NCBI GenBank assembly: GCA_036000965.1
Contig: DASYUT010000133.1
Location: 1 to 60,790 of the forward strand
Source: Actinomycetes bacterium
GTDB lineage: Bacteria; Actinomycetota; CALGFH01
DNA: 60,790 nucleotides
Direction: 5' to 3'
The position numbers were made by a program, and so were the translations under genes. Positions 7,393 to 15,429 of the stretch are shown here, piece by piece; positions within the stretch are counted from its first letter, which is position 1; each line of letters opens with the position of its first letter. The notes under the pieces were generated by a model. It was not told the DNA's origin, searched no databases, and saw only the letters and a list, made by a program, of their open reading frames with translations.

Positions 7393-7821
7393 TCACATCT
7401 CGGGTATGAACCCCAGCTGCAGCATCAGGCCGGCGACATCCGGGTGCGAGCTGAACTGCACGACCTTCCCGTCGATGACGCGCGCGAAATAGGCACCCCT
7501 GCCGACGACATTCCTGCCGGTCGGCGGGATCTCCCTGCCGGCCATCAGCATTGGGCCGGAGTTGGTGCCGGTGAACTCCACCTCGGCGGCGGCCGCGTCC
7601 TCGCTGACGACCCGGTTCGCCTGCCTGACGCGCATGTCCGGGAATGCCGTGAACCAGGCCTGCATGTACTGGCGGGCCTGGTCCTTGGTCCGCATCGGCT
7701 CCGGCAGCGTGAGATCCGTCCAGACGAAGTCGTCGGCGAACAGGGCAATGAACGCGTCCACGTCGTGGCCGTCCCAGGCGGCCATTCCCTGGTCATCGAG
7801 CTGCTCGATTTCTCTTGACAA
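7393..7821 (-). CDS. SnoaL-like polyketide cyclase-family protein
   Basis: The protein has 142 residues with the SnoaL/NTF2 fold: an initial helix, HDVDAFIALFADDFVWTD, a helix containing QYMQAWFTAFPDMRV, and a sheet ending GKVVQFSSHPDVAGLMLQLG. The ester-cyclase type often binds small aromatic ligands; no substrate can be inferred. I chose the TTG start at 7821 because AGGAGAGGAG precedes it and the family N-terminus begins there; the frame continues upstream without a supported start. It converges with the cupredoxin gene. Confidence 0.75.
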   Translation of the reverse strand: MSREIEQLDDQGMAAWDGHDVDAFIALFADDFVWTDLTLPEPMRTKDQARQYMQAWFTAFPDMRVRQANRVVSEDAAAAEVEFTGTNSGPMLMAGREIPPTGRNVVGRGAYFARVIDGKVVQFSSHPDVAGLMLQLGFIPEM

Positions 7822-8202
7822 CGTAGCTCTCCTCTCCTGGGGTCGAGCCGGTAACCTACGCTGCTTTTTGGGTGTGTCAAGACCGCGTATCCGCAGGGGT
7901 GGCCAGAATCCGCACAACCGGAATTACAAAGCCCGGCGAGGGCTACCGAATCACCAGGCTGGACGCAGCTGGACGCAAGGCCCGCAGCGCCCGAAACAGC
8001 GAGAGGCCCGCCTTCGCCGTGGACGCTCCGCTGTCCGTAAGGGACGTACTCGCGTGTCCGTAAGGGACGTACTCGCGATCGATCGAGAAGGAGGAGACCG
8101 ACCGGGCTGGGCCGGGCGGTGACCGGTCGCGCCGGAGCGGTTCCGCCGGAGCGGTTCCACAAGCCGCTCGGGGAATGGCTTGCGAAGGCGTAAGCTCCCG
8201 CC
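7822..8202. other. Non-coding region with two tandem duplications
   Basis: About 380 bases without a convincing gene. It contains two copies of GTCCGTAAGGGACGTACTCG (8033-8054 and 8056-8077, period 23) and two of GCCGGAGCGGTTCC (8131-8144 and 8145-8158). It serves as leader for the NuoF-like gene. Confidence 0.7.
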
Positions 8203-9528
8203 GTGCCCCTCCTCGACCTGGTCCCACGATCCTTCGGCGAATACGAGGCCGCCGGAGGTGGACGCGGGCTCCAGAGCGCCCTCGCCGCATGGCCCCAGGC
8301 GGTGATCGGGGAGGTGGCACGAAGCGGGCTCCGCGGCCGGGGAGGTGCAGGATTCCCGACCGGTGAGAAGTGGCGGGCGGTCCGGGCGGTCGGCGCCGGC
8401 CCCCGGTTCGCGGTCTGCAACGCCGCCGAAGGCGAACCCGCCACCTTCAAGGACCGGCTGCTGCTTCGGACGAACCCCTATCAGGTCCTGGAGGGCCTGG
8501 CCATCGCCGCCTACGCGGTCGGAGCCGAGCGCGCCTACGTCGGCCTGAAGGAGGCGTTCACCCCGGAGATCGAGGCCCTGCGCCGGGCGCTTGAGGAGAT
8601 GCGGGAAGCGGACGCGCTCGGAGGCATCCCGGTGGAGATCGCCCTGGGCCCGGACCTGTACCTGTTCGGAGAGGAAACCGGACTGGAGGAGGTGATCGAG
8701 GGGCGCCTGCCGCTGCCGCGGGTGGCTCGCCCGTTCGTCCAGGGGCTGTTCGCCAGGCCTCCGGAGGACAACCCCACGCTCGTCAACAACCTCGAGACCC
8801 TGGCCAACGTGCCCCACATCCTGGCCGACGGGCCCGACTGGCTCCGGGCCAACGGAACCGAACGCGCTCCCGGCACGATGGTCTTCACCGTCTGCGGGGA
8901 TGTGCGGCGGGAGGGGTTGTTCGAGCTTCCACTCGGCTCGCCGCTGCGGTACCTGGTGGAGGAGCTGGCCGGCGGCCCGCCAGAGGGCCGGACGGTGAAG
9001 GCGATCTTCCCCGGCGCCTCCAACACGGTCATCGGTCCAGCCCAGCTCGACACGCCGCTGGACTTCGACTCGATGCGTCAGGTGGGGTCGGGCCTCGGGG
9101 CGGCCGGGTTCGCCGTGTTCGACGACTCGGCCTGCATGGTGCAGGCGGCCTACCGGTACTCGCGGTTCCTGTTCGTGGAGTCATGCGGTCAGTGCCCGGC
9201 GTGCAAGTTCGGGACCGGCGAGGTCACCCAGGCACTGGGTGCGATCGAGGCGGGCGGCGGATCCGACCGGGACCTCGAGCTCATCCTGGTGCGGGCAAGG
9301 GGCTCCACCGGCGGACAGAAGTGCGCCCTGCCAACCGGGGAGAGCCTGCTCATGCAGAGCCTGGTCCAGGTGTTCGGCGAGGAGTTCGGCAGGCACATCG
9401 GGACGTCGTGTCCGCTGCCCCGCGAGCTCCCCTTCCACAAGATCGTCGACTGGGATGCGACGGCAGGACGGTTCGCCTACGACCTGGCGTACGCAAAGAA
9501 GCAACCCGACTGGACCTACGCTTCCTGA
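8203..9528 (+). CDS. NuoF-like NADH dehydrogenase subunit (stand-alone)
   Basis: The protein has 441 residues and the complete 51-kDa subunit layout: FMN-binding GRGGAGFPTGEKW (45-57), NADH-site NAAEGEPATFKDR, GEETGLEEVIEGR, an SLBB region, and a C-terminal 4Fe-4S site with Cys328, Cys331, Cys334 (SCGQCPAC) and Cys374. It should transfer electrons from NAD(P)H through FMN to an iron-sulphur cluster. No NuoE, NuoG or hydrogenase/formate dehydrogenase subunit is nearby, so its partner is unknown. The start is GTG with a weak SD. It is followed by a 38-bp CTAG repeat. Confidence 0.88.
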   Translation: MPLLDLVPRSFGEYEAAGGGRGLQSALAAWPQAVIGEVARSGLRGRGGAGFPTGEKWRAVRAVGAGPRFAVCNAAEGEPATFKDRLLLRTNPYQVLEGLAIAAYAVGAERAYVGLKEAFTPEIEALRRALEEMREADALGGIPVEIALGPDLYLFGEETGLEEVIEGRLPLPRVARPFVQGLFARPPEDNPTLVNNLETLANVPHILADGPDWLRANGTERAPGTMVFTVCGDVRREGLFELPLGSPLRYLVEELAGGPPEGRTVKAIFPGASNTVIGPAQLDTPLDFDSMRQVGSGLGAAGFAVFDDSACMVQAAYRYSRFLFVESCGQCPACKFGTGEVTQALGAIEAGGGSDRDLELILVRARGSTGGQKCALPTGESLLMQSLVQVFGEEFGRHIGTSCPLPRELPFHKIVDWDATAGRFAYDLAYAKKQPDWTYAS

Positions 9529-9576
9529 CCGGCTGTTCCCCAACGGCGGGTCGCGGTAGCGACGTCGATGCTCACG

Positions 9577-9614
9577 ACCGGGCACCGGGCAGACCTCGCC
9601 GGGGTCGCCACTAG
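9577..9614 (-). repeat. 38-bp CTAG repeat, copy 3
   Basis: On the minus strand it begins CTAGTGGCGACCCC and contains GAGGTCTGCCCGGT; only the last seven bases differ from the consensus. It lies 49 bases after the NuoF-like stop and does not form a stop codon for either neighbour. Confidence 0.75.
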
Positions 9615-9692
9615 GAGATCTTCTGACAGGCGTGCTGTCAGATCGGCGCCTCGATGCGTCCCGGCGCGCTCGTCGACGCCAGGGCGACGGCA

Positions 9693-9764
9693 GGTGCGGC
9701 AGGCCCGCTCACGTTCCGGCTTCGGACGGCGGGTGCGGCAGGCTCTCTCACGTTCCGGCTTCGG
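9693..9764. repeat. 39-nt tandem repeat across a gene end
   Basis: Two units of about 33 conserved bases (9693-9725 and 9732-9764), each GGTGCGGCAGGC then CTCACGTTCCGGCTTCGG. The stop codon of the downstream minus-strand gene (9748-9750) lies inside the second unit, so part of the C-terminus is repeat-derived. Confidence 0.9.
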
Positions 9765-10140
9765 GGAGCAGTTGCACCCAGGCTTCCCGAGCCTCCTTGT
9801 CGGCGAGAGCCTCGGTCGCGTTGCCGCTCGGGAGGCCGGTGAAGACGATGATCTTTCGGTCGCCGTCGATGTCGACGCGAACAGCCGTGCCCGCCAGCGC
9901 CTTGATCCCGAACGGCGGTGGTGGGTCACCGAGATAGCGCACCTTCTCGAGCGGGACCTCCCAGACATCGCGATCGCCGTTCTCGACGAAGACGACGAAG
10001 AGCCCGTCGTCAGTTCGAACCAGGGCGAGGACTCCCTCGACGTTGAGGAGGCGCAACCCCCACAAGGTGCTGTTTCGGTCCGTGACGATCTGGACCCTGT
10101 CGACACGGATCGCCACCGCTTCGCGGGTGTCATCGGCCAT
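9748..10140 (-). CDS. Hypothetical protein, 130 residues
   Basis: I do not recognise a family. The protein is soluble and mostly beta: repeated short strands (VDRVQIVTD, LWGLRLLNV, GLFVVFVENGDRDVWEV), then GTAVRVDIDGDRKIIVFTGL and a C-terminal helix. The start at 10140 is favoured because GAGGGG lies 8 bases upstream; GTG (10149) and ATG (10146) triplets are too close to that site. Codon use matches the neighbours. The tandem repeat at 9693-9764 reaches into its last codons. Confidence 0.6.
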   Translation of the reverse strand: MADDTREAVAIRVDRVQIVTDRNSTLWGLRLLNVEGVLALVRTDDGLFVVFVENGDRDVWEVPLEKVRYLGDPPPPFGIKALAGTAVRVDIDGDRKIIVFTGLPSGNATEALADKEAREAWVQLLPEAGT

Positions 10141-10186
10141 CGTCATCACCCCTCGTAACTGAGAGGCGGTTCAGAGTCCTCTGATA

Positions 10187-10233
10187 CATGGGTGCCGATG
10201 CTCAGCGGAGCATGGGTGCCGATGCTCAGCGGA
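10187..10233. repeat. 24-nt tandem repeat across a gene end
   Basis: Two copies (10187-10209 and 10211-10233) beginning CATGGGTGCCGATGCTCAGC. The second copy contains the stop codon (10226-10228) of the membrane-protein gene. Confidence 0.9.
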
Positions 10234-10675
10234 TGCCGCGGCGGCGCAGGATCTCCTCGATCTCGGCGAACTCGTCGTCGTCGCCCTTGCCGGCCCGCCG
10301 CGACGGCGCCGGCGGCTTGGGCTTGGGCGCGGCCGGGTCGATCGCGGGCCGGGACGGCGCCTGGGCCGGTGCGCGGCGCCGCAGCAGCCCGGAGACGGCG
10401 AAGCAGGCAGCGGCGAGCCCGGTGACGGCGAGCCCGGCCCACACCGCCGGCGAGAAGGCGAACCCTGCCACCCAGCGGGTGCCTGCCGTCCCCACCTCCC
10501 ACAGCAGCGTGACCACGCCGGTCAGGTAGGCGGCCAGGGGCAGCAGCGACCAAGCGGCACCACGCAGCCCCGCGGCGGCGCCCCGGCGGCGCCAGGCGAG
10601 CCAGCTCCCGGCCAGGCCGAGCAGGGTGAGCCCGGCACACAGGGGAAGCCACGCAACCGAGTCCAACCCTGCCAT
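10226..10675 (-). CDS. Small membrane protein with conserved acidic C-terminus
   Basis: The protein has 149 residues and three or four predicted membrane helices (residues about 5-22, 35-60, 68-90), then a Pro/Lys-rich cytoplasmic tail ending DDDEFAEIEEILRRRGIR, a tail type seen in actinobacterial membrane proteins of unknown role. The start at 10675 has GGAGG nine bases upstream; a second ATG three codons earlier is too close to it. No function is assigned. Confidence 0.6.
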   Translation of the reverse strand: MAGLDSVAWLPLCAGLTLLGLAGSWLAWRRRGAAAGLRGAAWSLLPLAAYLTGVVTLLWEVGTAGTRWVAGFAFSPAVWAGLAVTGLAAACFAVSGLLRRRAPAQAPSRPAIDPAAPKPKPPAPSRRAGKGDDDEFAEIEEILRRRGIR

Positions 10676-10982
10676 GTCCCGCATCCTCCATCCGCGATCG
10701 CCCGTGGAGCCACGGTCGAGCACCCACGGCGAGCGGGTTCCCGCTCCCTGACGCCACAGGGGTGCACGACCGCGGTGCCGGTACTCGACCGGGGCTGCAA
10801 CCATCGTGGCACGAGAAGGGCACTTCCGGGTCCCATCCGGTAGCTCCGGCCGAACCGCAGCGACCGGGCGGCGGCGGCGAGCAGTCGCGGGTCCAGGCAG
10901 GGCACCAGAAGTCGTGCCCGTAACCTCTCCGTTGCGAGCGTCGCGGGACGATGTCTTGGCCTGGAGCTTCGCCGGGCGGGCG
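10676..10982. other. Non-coding spacer
   Basis: About 300 bases between two minus-strand genes. I see no gene, repeat or hairpin of note. Confidence 0.5.
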
Positions 10983-11735
10983 CTACGGGCCGGTCAGGCA
11001 GCGGTCGAGCCAGCGGTGGAGGGGGGCGATCTGGCGCCAGTCCTCGACCAGGCGGTCGAGCACCTCGGTGGTGACGAGCCAGGGGCCGCGCTGGTGGTGG
11101 CGGCCGAGGACCAGCGACCGGGCCCGCAGCAGGTCGGCGCGGGGGTGGTCGGCCGGGTAGGGCTTGGGCACCCGCTGCAGGGGATCGAGCCCGACCTCCA
11201 GGCCGTGGCCGGCCGCCTCGGCGAGCAGGGCGGCCAGGGCCGGCCCCTCGGCGCCGGAGGCGACGGCAGCCCGGACCCGCTCGAGCCGCGGCCGGGCCGG
11301 CCGGTACAGGCCGCCGCCGACATACAGCCCAGAGGGGGCGAAGCTCACGTAGTAGCCGGTGTCGGCATCGGCGCCGCCGGCTGGGCGGTGCCGGACGTAC
11401 CCGGCCATGTTGGTCTTGTACGGGGTCTTGTCCTTGCTGAAGCGCAGGTCGCGGTGGATTCGGAACACCTTCGGCGGCCCGACCCCGATCCCGGCCGCCT
11501 CCATCCTCGCGCTGGCGCTAGCCAGCAACGCCTCGAACGGAGCCTGCAGCCGGTCCCGGAAGAGCTGCTTGTTGGGCTCGAAGAATTCCTTGGTGTTGTG
11601 TTCCTCCAGATCCTCGAGGAACGCCAGCCCTTCGTCAGGGATCCCGGCGAACACCTCGCCGCCCGGCCCCCCGCTGTCCGTGCGTGCTGCCTTCATGACC
11701 CCGGATCCTACCGCCCGGAAGGGCAGCAGGCTCAT
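10983..11735 (-). CDS. DUF2461 domain-containing protein
   Basis: The protein has 250 residues with clear DUF2461 (TIGR02453) signatures: FLEDLEEHNTKEFFEPNK, FRIHRDLRFSKDKTPYKTN, and YYVSFAPSGLYVGGGLYRP. The family is widespread and uncharacterised. Start choice is uncertain: ATG at 11735, or ATG at 11696 (13 residues shorter), neither with a strong SD. The neighbouring AbiE-type toxin gene ends 15 bases upstream, so the two may share a transcript. Confidence 0.85.
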   Translation of the reverse strand: MSLLPFRAVGSGVMKAARTDSGGPGGEVFAGIPDEGLAFLEDLEEHNTKEFFEPNKQLFRDRLQAPFEALLASASARMEAAGIGVGPPKVFRIHRDLRFSKDKTPYKTNMAGYVRHRPAGGADADTGYYVSFAPSGLYVGGGLYRPARPRLERVRAAVASGAEGPALAALLAEAAGHGLEVGLDPLQRVPKPYPADHPRADLLRARSLVLGRHHQRGPWLVTTEVLDRLVEDWRQIAPLHRWLDRCLTGP

Positions 11736-11749
11736 TCGTCGAGCCCGCC

Positions 11750-12412
11750 TCAGCGTTCGCGGGACAGGTTTGCGTTGATCTCGGGGAGTCGGGTGGCCCA
11801 GTAGCGGGCAATCGCCGCCTTCGGCATCGGGATGGCTGGATCCTCCTCGACGTCATCGAGGTACCCGAGCGCCCGTACCAGCGACTCGACGAACTGCTCC
11901 TCGCCCTGGGGTCTGTACTTGCGGAGCGCCAGCGCGATCCCCTCCTCGACCGGCCGGCGGGCGTCCCGCTCGATCACCAGGACATCGAAGTAGTCGCGCA
12001 GTTCCCCGCGCTCGCGGACGACCTTGAGCTTCATCGCGAGGAGATCGCCGATGCCCGCGACGCGTAGGCCCTCGACCTGGGTGGTCGGCTCGATCATGGC
12101 GAGCGATGACGCTTCGAGGATCTGCAGCTTCGTTGCGCCGAGGTAGCCGTTCAGGGTTTGGCGACCGGGAACGGGCTCGAACGTGGTGACGTGCAGCCCG
12201 CCTCGGCGGTCCAGTTCTTTGCGTAGATGCTCGAGGTCGATGGGCGCCTCCAGGAACAGGTCGAGGTCGCGGCTCACGCGGTGGTGCAGGTGGACCGCGA
12301 TCGCCGTGCCACCGCCGAGGTAGGCCTCGGCGGGGACGGCCTCCCTGACGGCCTGCCAAGCGAGGCCGGTGTCTGGGGGCAGAACGGCAGCGAGCCAACC
12401 AGGAAGGGTCAT
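11750..12412 (-). CDS. Nucleotidyltransferase, AbiEii-type toxin
   Basis: The protein has 220 residues and the minimal nucleotidyltransferase motif of AbiEii/AbiGii toxins: YLGGGTAIAVHLHHRVSRDLDLF (residues 31-53, region only), with Asp49 and Asp51 as likely metal ligands, then a middle KLKVVRERGELRDYFDVLVI segment. Such toxins transfer nucleotides, in some cases to tRNA, and arrest growth or give phage resistance. Its ATG overlaps the antitoxin stop (ATGA, 12409-12412), the normal order for a type IV AbiE pair. Confidence 0.82.
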   Translation of the reverse strand: MTLPGWLAAVLPPDTGLAWQAVREAVPAEAYLGGGTAIAVHLHHRVSRDLDLFLEAPIDLEHLRKELDRRGGLHVTTFEPVPGRQTLNGYLGATKLQILEASSLAMIEPTTQVEGLRVAGIGDLLAMKLKVVRERGELRDYFDVLVIERDARRPVEEGIALALRKYRPQGEEQFVESLVRALGYLDDVEEDPAIPMPKAAIARYWATRLPEINANLSRER

Positions 12413-13119
12413 CGCGCCGCGGCCAGCAGTTGCCCCAGCCTGGCACGCCGGGGATCCAGGCCGCGGGACCGCGAGGCCCGTTCGATCGCGTCGCGGGGGA
12501 GGGTCTGGCTCATCCACGCTGTCGCCTCGGGATCGTCGGCCCGCAGGATCCGGCCCGCGATCAGCACGGCATCGCGTTCGACGTCGAGCCGGGCCAGGTC
12601 CTCGTTCCAGAACACGTGCGCCAGCCGGGCCGGCACGCGGCGCGGGAGGGGGTCGGTGCGTGGGCGCTGGGGCAGCACCGCGGTCGAGACGGTGGCCGCA
12701 ACCGCCAGCCACTCCGGAGACTGCCATCGGACCATCCACACCGGCACGTCACGGACCCGCCCTTCGACGACCCGTACCAGCCGCCGTTCCACGTAGCCGG
12801 CGGCTGCGAGGCGCTCGAGCGCCCGGCCGGCGGCCGTGGGGCTCAAGCCCGTGGCCCTGGCCAGGGCCCGAGCGGATCGCAGGCCGAAGGGGCGGCGCCC
12901 GAGCGCCGCCAACGCGAGCGTGTCCTCGCGGCGCAGCCCCTGGATCCGCGGCACCACCCCCCACCGGTGCCGCAGCCGCTCTACGGCGTCGGCGTCGAAG
13001 AGGGCGCGGTTGCCTCGCCTGGCAACGGGCACGAGCCCGTGCCGGGCCGCCCGCAGCACGCGCGGCACCGACGTGCCCAGCAGCCGAGCCACCTCACCTG
13101 AGGTCCTCAATCTGTCCAC
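12409..13119 (-). CDS. Winged-helix antitoxin-like regulator of the AbiE-type pair
   Basis: The protein has 236 residues. Residues 4-50 look like a MerR/excisionase-type DNA-binding helix pair (TSGEVARLLGTSVPRVLRAARHG), followed by a second winged helix (ALARATGLSPTAAGRALERLAAAGYVERR, residues about 85-115) and an uncharacterised C-terminal half. Antitoxins of type IV systems bind DNA and neutralise a nucleotidyltransferase. I chose GTG at 13119: it begins the MerR-like unit, and TATCAT lies 6 bases upstream, which would fit a leaderless transcript. Upstream in-frame codons look non-coding. Confidence 0.7.
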   Translation of the reverse strand: MDRLRTSGEVARLLGTSVPRVLRAARHGLVPVARRGNRALFDADAVERLRHRWGVVPRIQGLRREDTLALAALGRRPFGLRSARALARATGLSPTAAGRALERLAAAGYVERRLVRVVEGRVRDVPVWMVRWQSPEWLAVAATVSTAVLPQRPRTDPLPRRVPARLAHVFWNEDLARLDVERDAVLIAGRILRADDPEATAWMSQTLPRDAIERASRSRGLDPRRARLGQLLAAAR

Positions 13120-13361
13120 ATCGTTATGATAGCTGAGAGCTGCATCGCAGGTGGCTCTTGCTACCCGGCGTCGAGGCTTGGAGGCCGAGGACTGCAAGAC
13201 AGCCTCCGAACCGACCGAGGGGGTTGCGAGCTCCCCGGCACCGGCCGGGGCTGCGAACCAGCCGTAAGTCGTTGCCTGTGCGGCGGCCTGACGGTCACCT
13301 CCGGGGCGAACGATCCGTTCGATTTCCAACGACCCTGGTGACGGATTGTCGCCCACTCCGT
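13120..13361. other. Divergent promoter region, antitoxin / Lrp
   Basis: About 240 bases between divergent genes. A TATCAT hexamer (13125-13130, minus strand) is a candidate -10 for the antitoxin. GGTCACC (about 13290) and GGTGACG (13337-13343) form a loose inverted repeat. No gene is seen. Confidence 0.4.
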
Positions 13362-13859
13362 ATGATCTTCGACGTTCAGGCAGGAGTCGGACGGAGGGCG
13401 GCCATCGATCCCGTCGACCTGGAGATCGTGCGGGCGCTGCAGCGCGACGGACGCCTGAGCCAGGAGCAGCTCGCCCAGCGGGTGGGGCTGTCCAGGCCGG
13501 CCGTGCACCAGCGGGTGAAGCGGCTCGAGGCGGCCGGGGTCATCCGCGGCTACCAGGCGCTGGTCGACTGGCGGGCGCTCGGCAAGCCGATGACCTCGTT
13601 CATCTGGGTCCGCACGGCAGGGCCCGACTGCGTGGACACCGGCGCTGCCATCCTGCGCACCGGGAACGATCGGGCGGTGGTCGAGGAGTGCCACCGCGTC
13701 ACCGGCGAATGGTGCATGTTGCTGAAGGTCCGGGTCGCAGACCCGCTCGCCTTGCAGGACCTGCTCGACCGCGTCCGCGGCCTGCCCAACGTCCAGGCGA
13801 CCATGACCACGCTCGCGCTCTCGTCGCTGAGCGAGCCCGAGAGAGAGGACCCAGGATGA
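13362..13859 (+). CDS. Lrp/AsnC-family transcriptional regulator
   Basis: The protein has 165 residues: an N-terminal HTH beginning IDPVDLEIVRALQRDGRLS, with LAQRVGLSRPAVHQRVKRLEAAGVI as recognition region, and a C-terminal ferredoxin-like RAM domain (CMLLKVRVADPLALQDLLDRV). Such proteins form multimers and usually sense amino acids. The ATG at 13362 adds 14 residues before the normal AsnC N-terminus and has no SD. It is translationally coupled (ATGA, 13856-13859) to a DinB-fold gene, its likely target partner. Confidence 0.88.
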   Translation: MIFDVQAGVGRRAAIDPVDLEIVRALQRDGRLSQEQLAQRVGLSRPAVHQRVKRLEAAGVIRGYQALVDWRALGKPMTSFIWVRTAGPDCVDTGAAILRTGNDRAVVEECHRVTGEWCMLLKVRVADPLALQDLLDRVRGLPNVQATMTTLALSSLSEPEREDPG

Positions 13860-14389
13860 CCGAGGCCATCGAGATCCCCAGCGCAACCGAGGACCCCAAG
13901 GCGTACGTGGATGCGCTGCTGGCCACGCTCGGCGACCGCGACCCGCTCGACGTGCTCGCAGCCGCGCCGGCCGTGGTCGCCCGGACCGTGGCCGGCCTCC
14001 GCGCCGAGCAGTGGACCAGGCCGCTTGGGCCCGGCGAGTGGTCGGCCGAGCAGGTGCTCGGCCACCTGTTCGACGTGGACCTGGTCTACGGGTTCCGCTG
14101 GCGGCTGACGCTGACCGAGGACCGGCCGAGCTACCCCGGCTACGACGAGAAGCGGTTCGCCGGGCTCCCGAAGCCTCGCGCGGACGAGCTGCTGGCCACC
14201 TGGGAGCGGCTCCGCGCGGCCAACCTCGCCCTGCTCGCCGGAGTGCCGCGATCGGCCTGGGAGCGCCTCGGGGTGCACGGCGAGCAGGGCGAGGAGCGCT
14301 TCGACCTGACCGTGGCCAAGGTGGCCGGGCACGACCTCGCCCACCTCAACCAGCTCCAGCGCACGGTCGAGTCGGCCCGCTCGGCCTGA
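13856..14389 (+). CDS. DinB-family (DUF664-like) protein
   Basis: The protein has 177 residues and forms a four-helix-bundle DinB fold. The metal-binding histidines are visible: His70 (VLGHLFDVD) and the pair near the end (GHDLAHLNQLQ). DinB-fold proteins include mycothiol- or bacillithiol-dependent transferases and isomerases; no substrate is indicated. It overlaps the Lrp gene by four bases. Two hairpins follow its stop. Confidence 0.8.
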   Translation: MTEAIEIPSATEDPKAYVDALLATLGDRDPLDVLAAAPAVVARTVAGLRAEQWTRPLGPGEWSAEQVLGHLFDVDLVYGFRWRLTLTEDRPSYPGYDEKRFAGLPKPRADELLATWERLRAANLALLAGVPRSAWERLGVHGEQGEERFDLTVAKVAGHDLAHLNQLQRTVESARSA

Positions 14390-14400
14390 GCCGGGCCTGC

Positions 14401-14448
14401 GGGCTGGGATCAGCCCTCCCCAGGCCTGGGGGCTGGGGTCAAGCCCCC
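14401..14448. terminator. Two adjacent hairpins between convergent genes
   Basis: GGGCTG-GGAT-CAGCCC (14401-14416) and GGGGGCT-N7-AGCCCCC (14428-14448) lie between the DinB and LLM genes, which end toward each other. There is no T-run, so action as a bidirectional terminator is an inference. Confidence 0.5.
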
Positions 14449-14478
14449 GCCCCGCGCACAACGGCCTGCTCGAAGCCG

Positions 14479-15429
14479 TCATCTGCCCGTAGCCGGTTGC
14501 GGCAGCCCAGGAACCACCTCAGTGGCGATCAGACCCAGATGCTCCAGATCGTCCAGGTCGAGGACCTGCAGGTAGACGCGGCTGGCGCCGGCGCCGGCGA
14601 ATGCCCGCACCCTGGCCACGACCTCGTCCGGGGTGCCGGCGACCGCGTTCTCGCGCAGCTCGCGCGGGTCACGGCCGATGGCGGCGGCTCGCCGGGCGAC
14701 TTCTGCCTCGGTCGCGCCGCAGCAGACCGTCTGCGCCACGGAGAACACCATGCCGGCCGGGTCGCGGCCCTGGGCCTCGCAGGCCGCGCGGACGCGCCCG
14801 AACTGCTTCGCGGTGGCCTCGACCGAGGCGAACGGGAGGTTGAACTCGTCGGCGAACCGGGCGGCCAGCCGGGGCGTGCGGGTGGGGCCTCCCCCACCGA
14901 CGATCACCGGTGGGCGGGGCCGCTGCACCGGCTTGGGCAGGGCCGGGCTGTCGGCCAGGGTCCAGTGCCGGCCAGAGTAGGAGAACCGCTCGCCCTCGGG
15001 CGTGGTCCACAGCCCGGTGATGATCTCGAGCTGCTCGGTCAGGCGGTCGAAGCGCTCGCCGAGGGGCGGGAACGGTATCCCGTAGGCGCTGTGCTCCTGC
15101 TCGAACCAACCGGCACCGATGCCGAGCTCGACCCGGCCGCCGCTCATGGCGTCGACCTGGGCCACGGCAATGGCCAGCGGCCCTGGCAGCCGGAAGGTGG
15201 CCGACGTGACGAGCGTGCCGAGCCGGATCCGGCTCGTCTCTCGGGCGAGCGCGCCGAGCGTGACCCAGGAGTCGGTCGGCCCGGGCCGCCCGTCGCCGTC
15301 GCCGATGTGCAGGAAGTGGTCGGAGCGGAAGAACGCGTCGAAGCCGTTGGCCTCGGTCGCGCGGGCGACCGCGAGGAGCTGGTCGTAGGACGTGCCCTGC
15401 TGGGGCTCGGTGAAGATGCGGACCTGCAT
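14479..15429 (-). CDS. LLM-class flavin-dependent oxidoreductase (F420-type)
   Basis: The protein has 316 residues and a luciferase-like TIM barrel: DQLLAVARATEANGFDAFFRSDHFL near the start, IRLGTLVTS, and VELGIGAGWFEQEHSAYGIPFPP, typical of F420-dependent LLM oxidoreductases in actinobacteria. Cofactor (F420 or FMN) and substrate are not certain. The start at 15429 has GAGGAGA upstream; longer readings extend into a low-complexity stretch. Confidence 0.88.
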   Translation of the reverse strand: MQVRIFTEPQQGTSYDQLLAVARATEANGFDAFFRSDHFLHIGDGDGRPGPTDSWVTLGALARETSRIRLGTLVTSATFRLPGPLAIAVAQVDAMSGGRVELGIGAGWFEQEHSAYGIPFPPLGERFDRLTEQLEIITGLWTTPEGERFSYSGRHWTLADSPALPKPVQRPRPPVIVGGGGPTRTPRLAARFADEFNLPFASVEATAKQFGRVRAACEAQGRDPAGMVFSVAQTVCCGATEAEVARRAAAIGRDPRELRENAVAGTPDEVVARVRAFAGAGASRVYLQVLDLDDLEHLGLIATEVVPGLPQPATGR

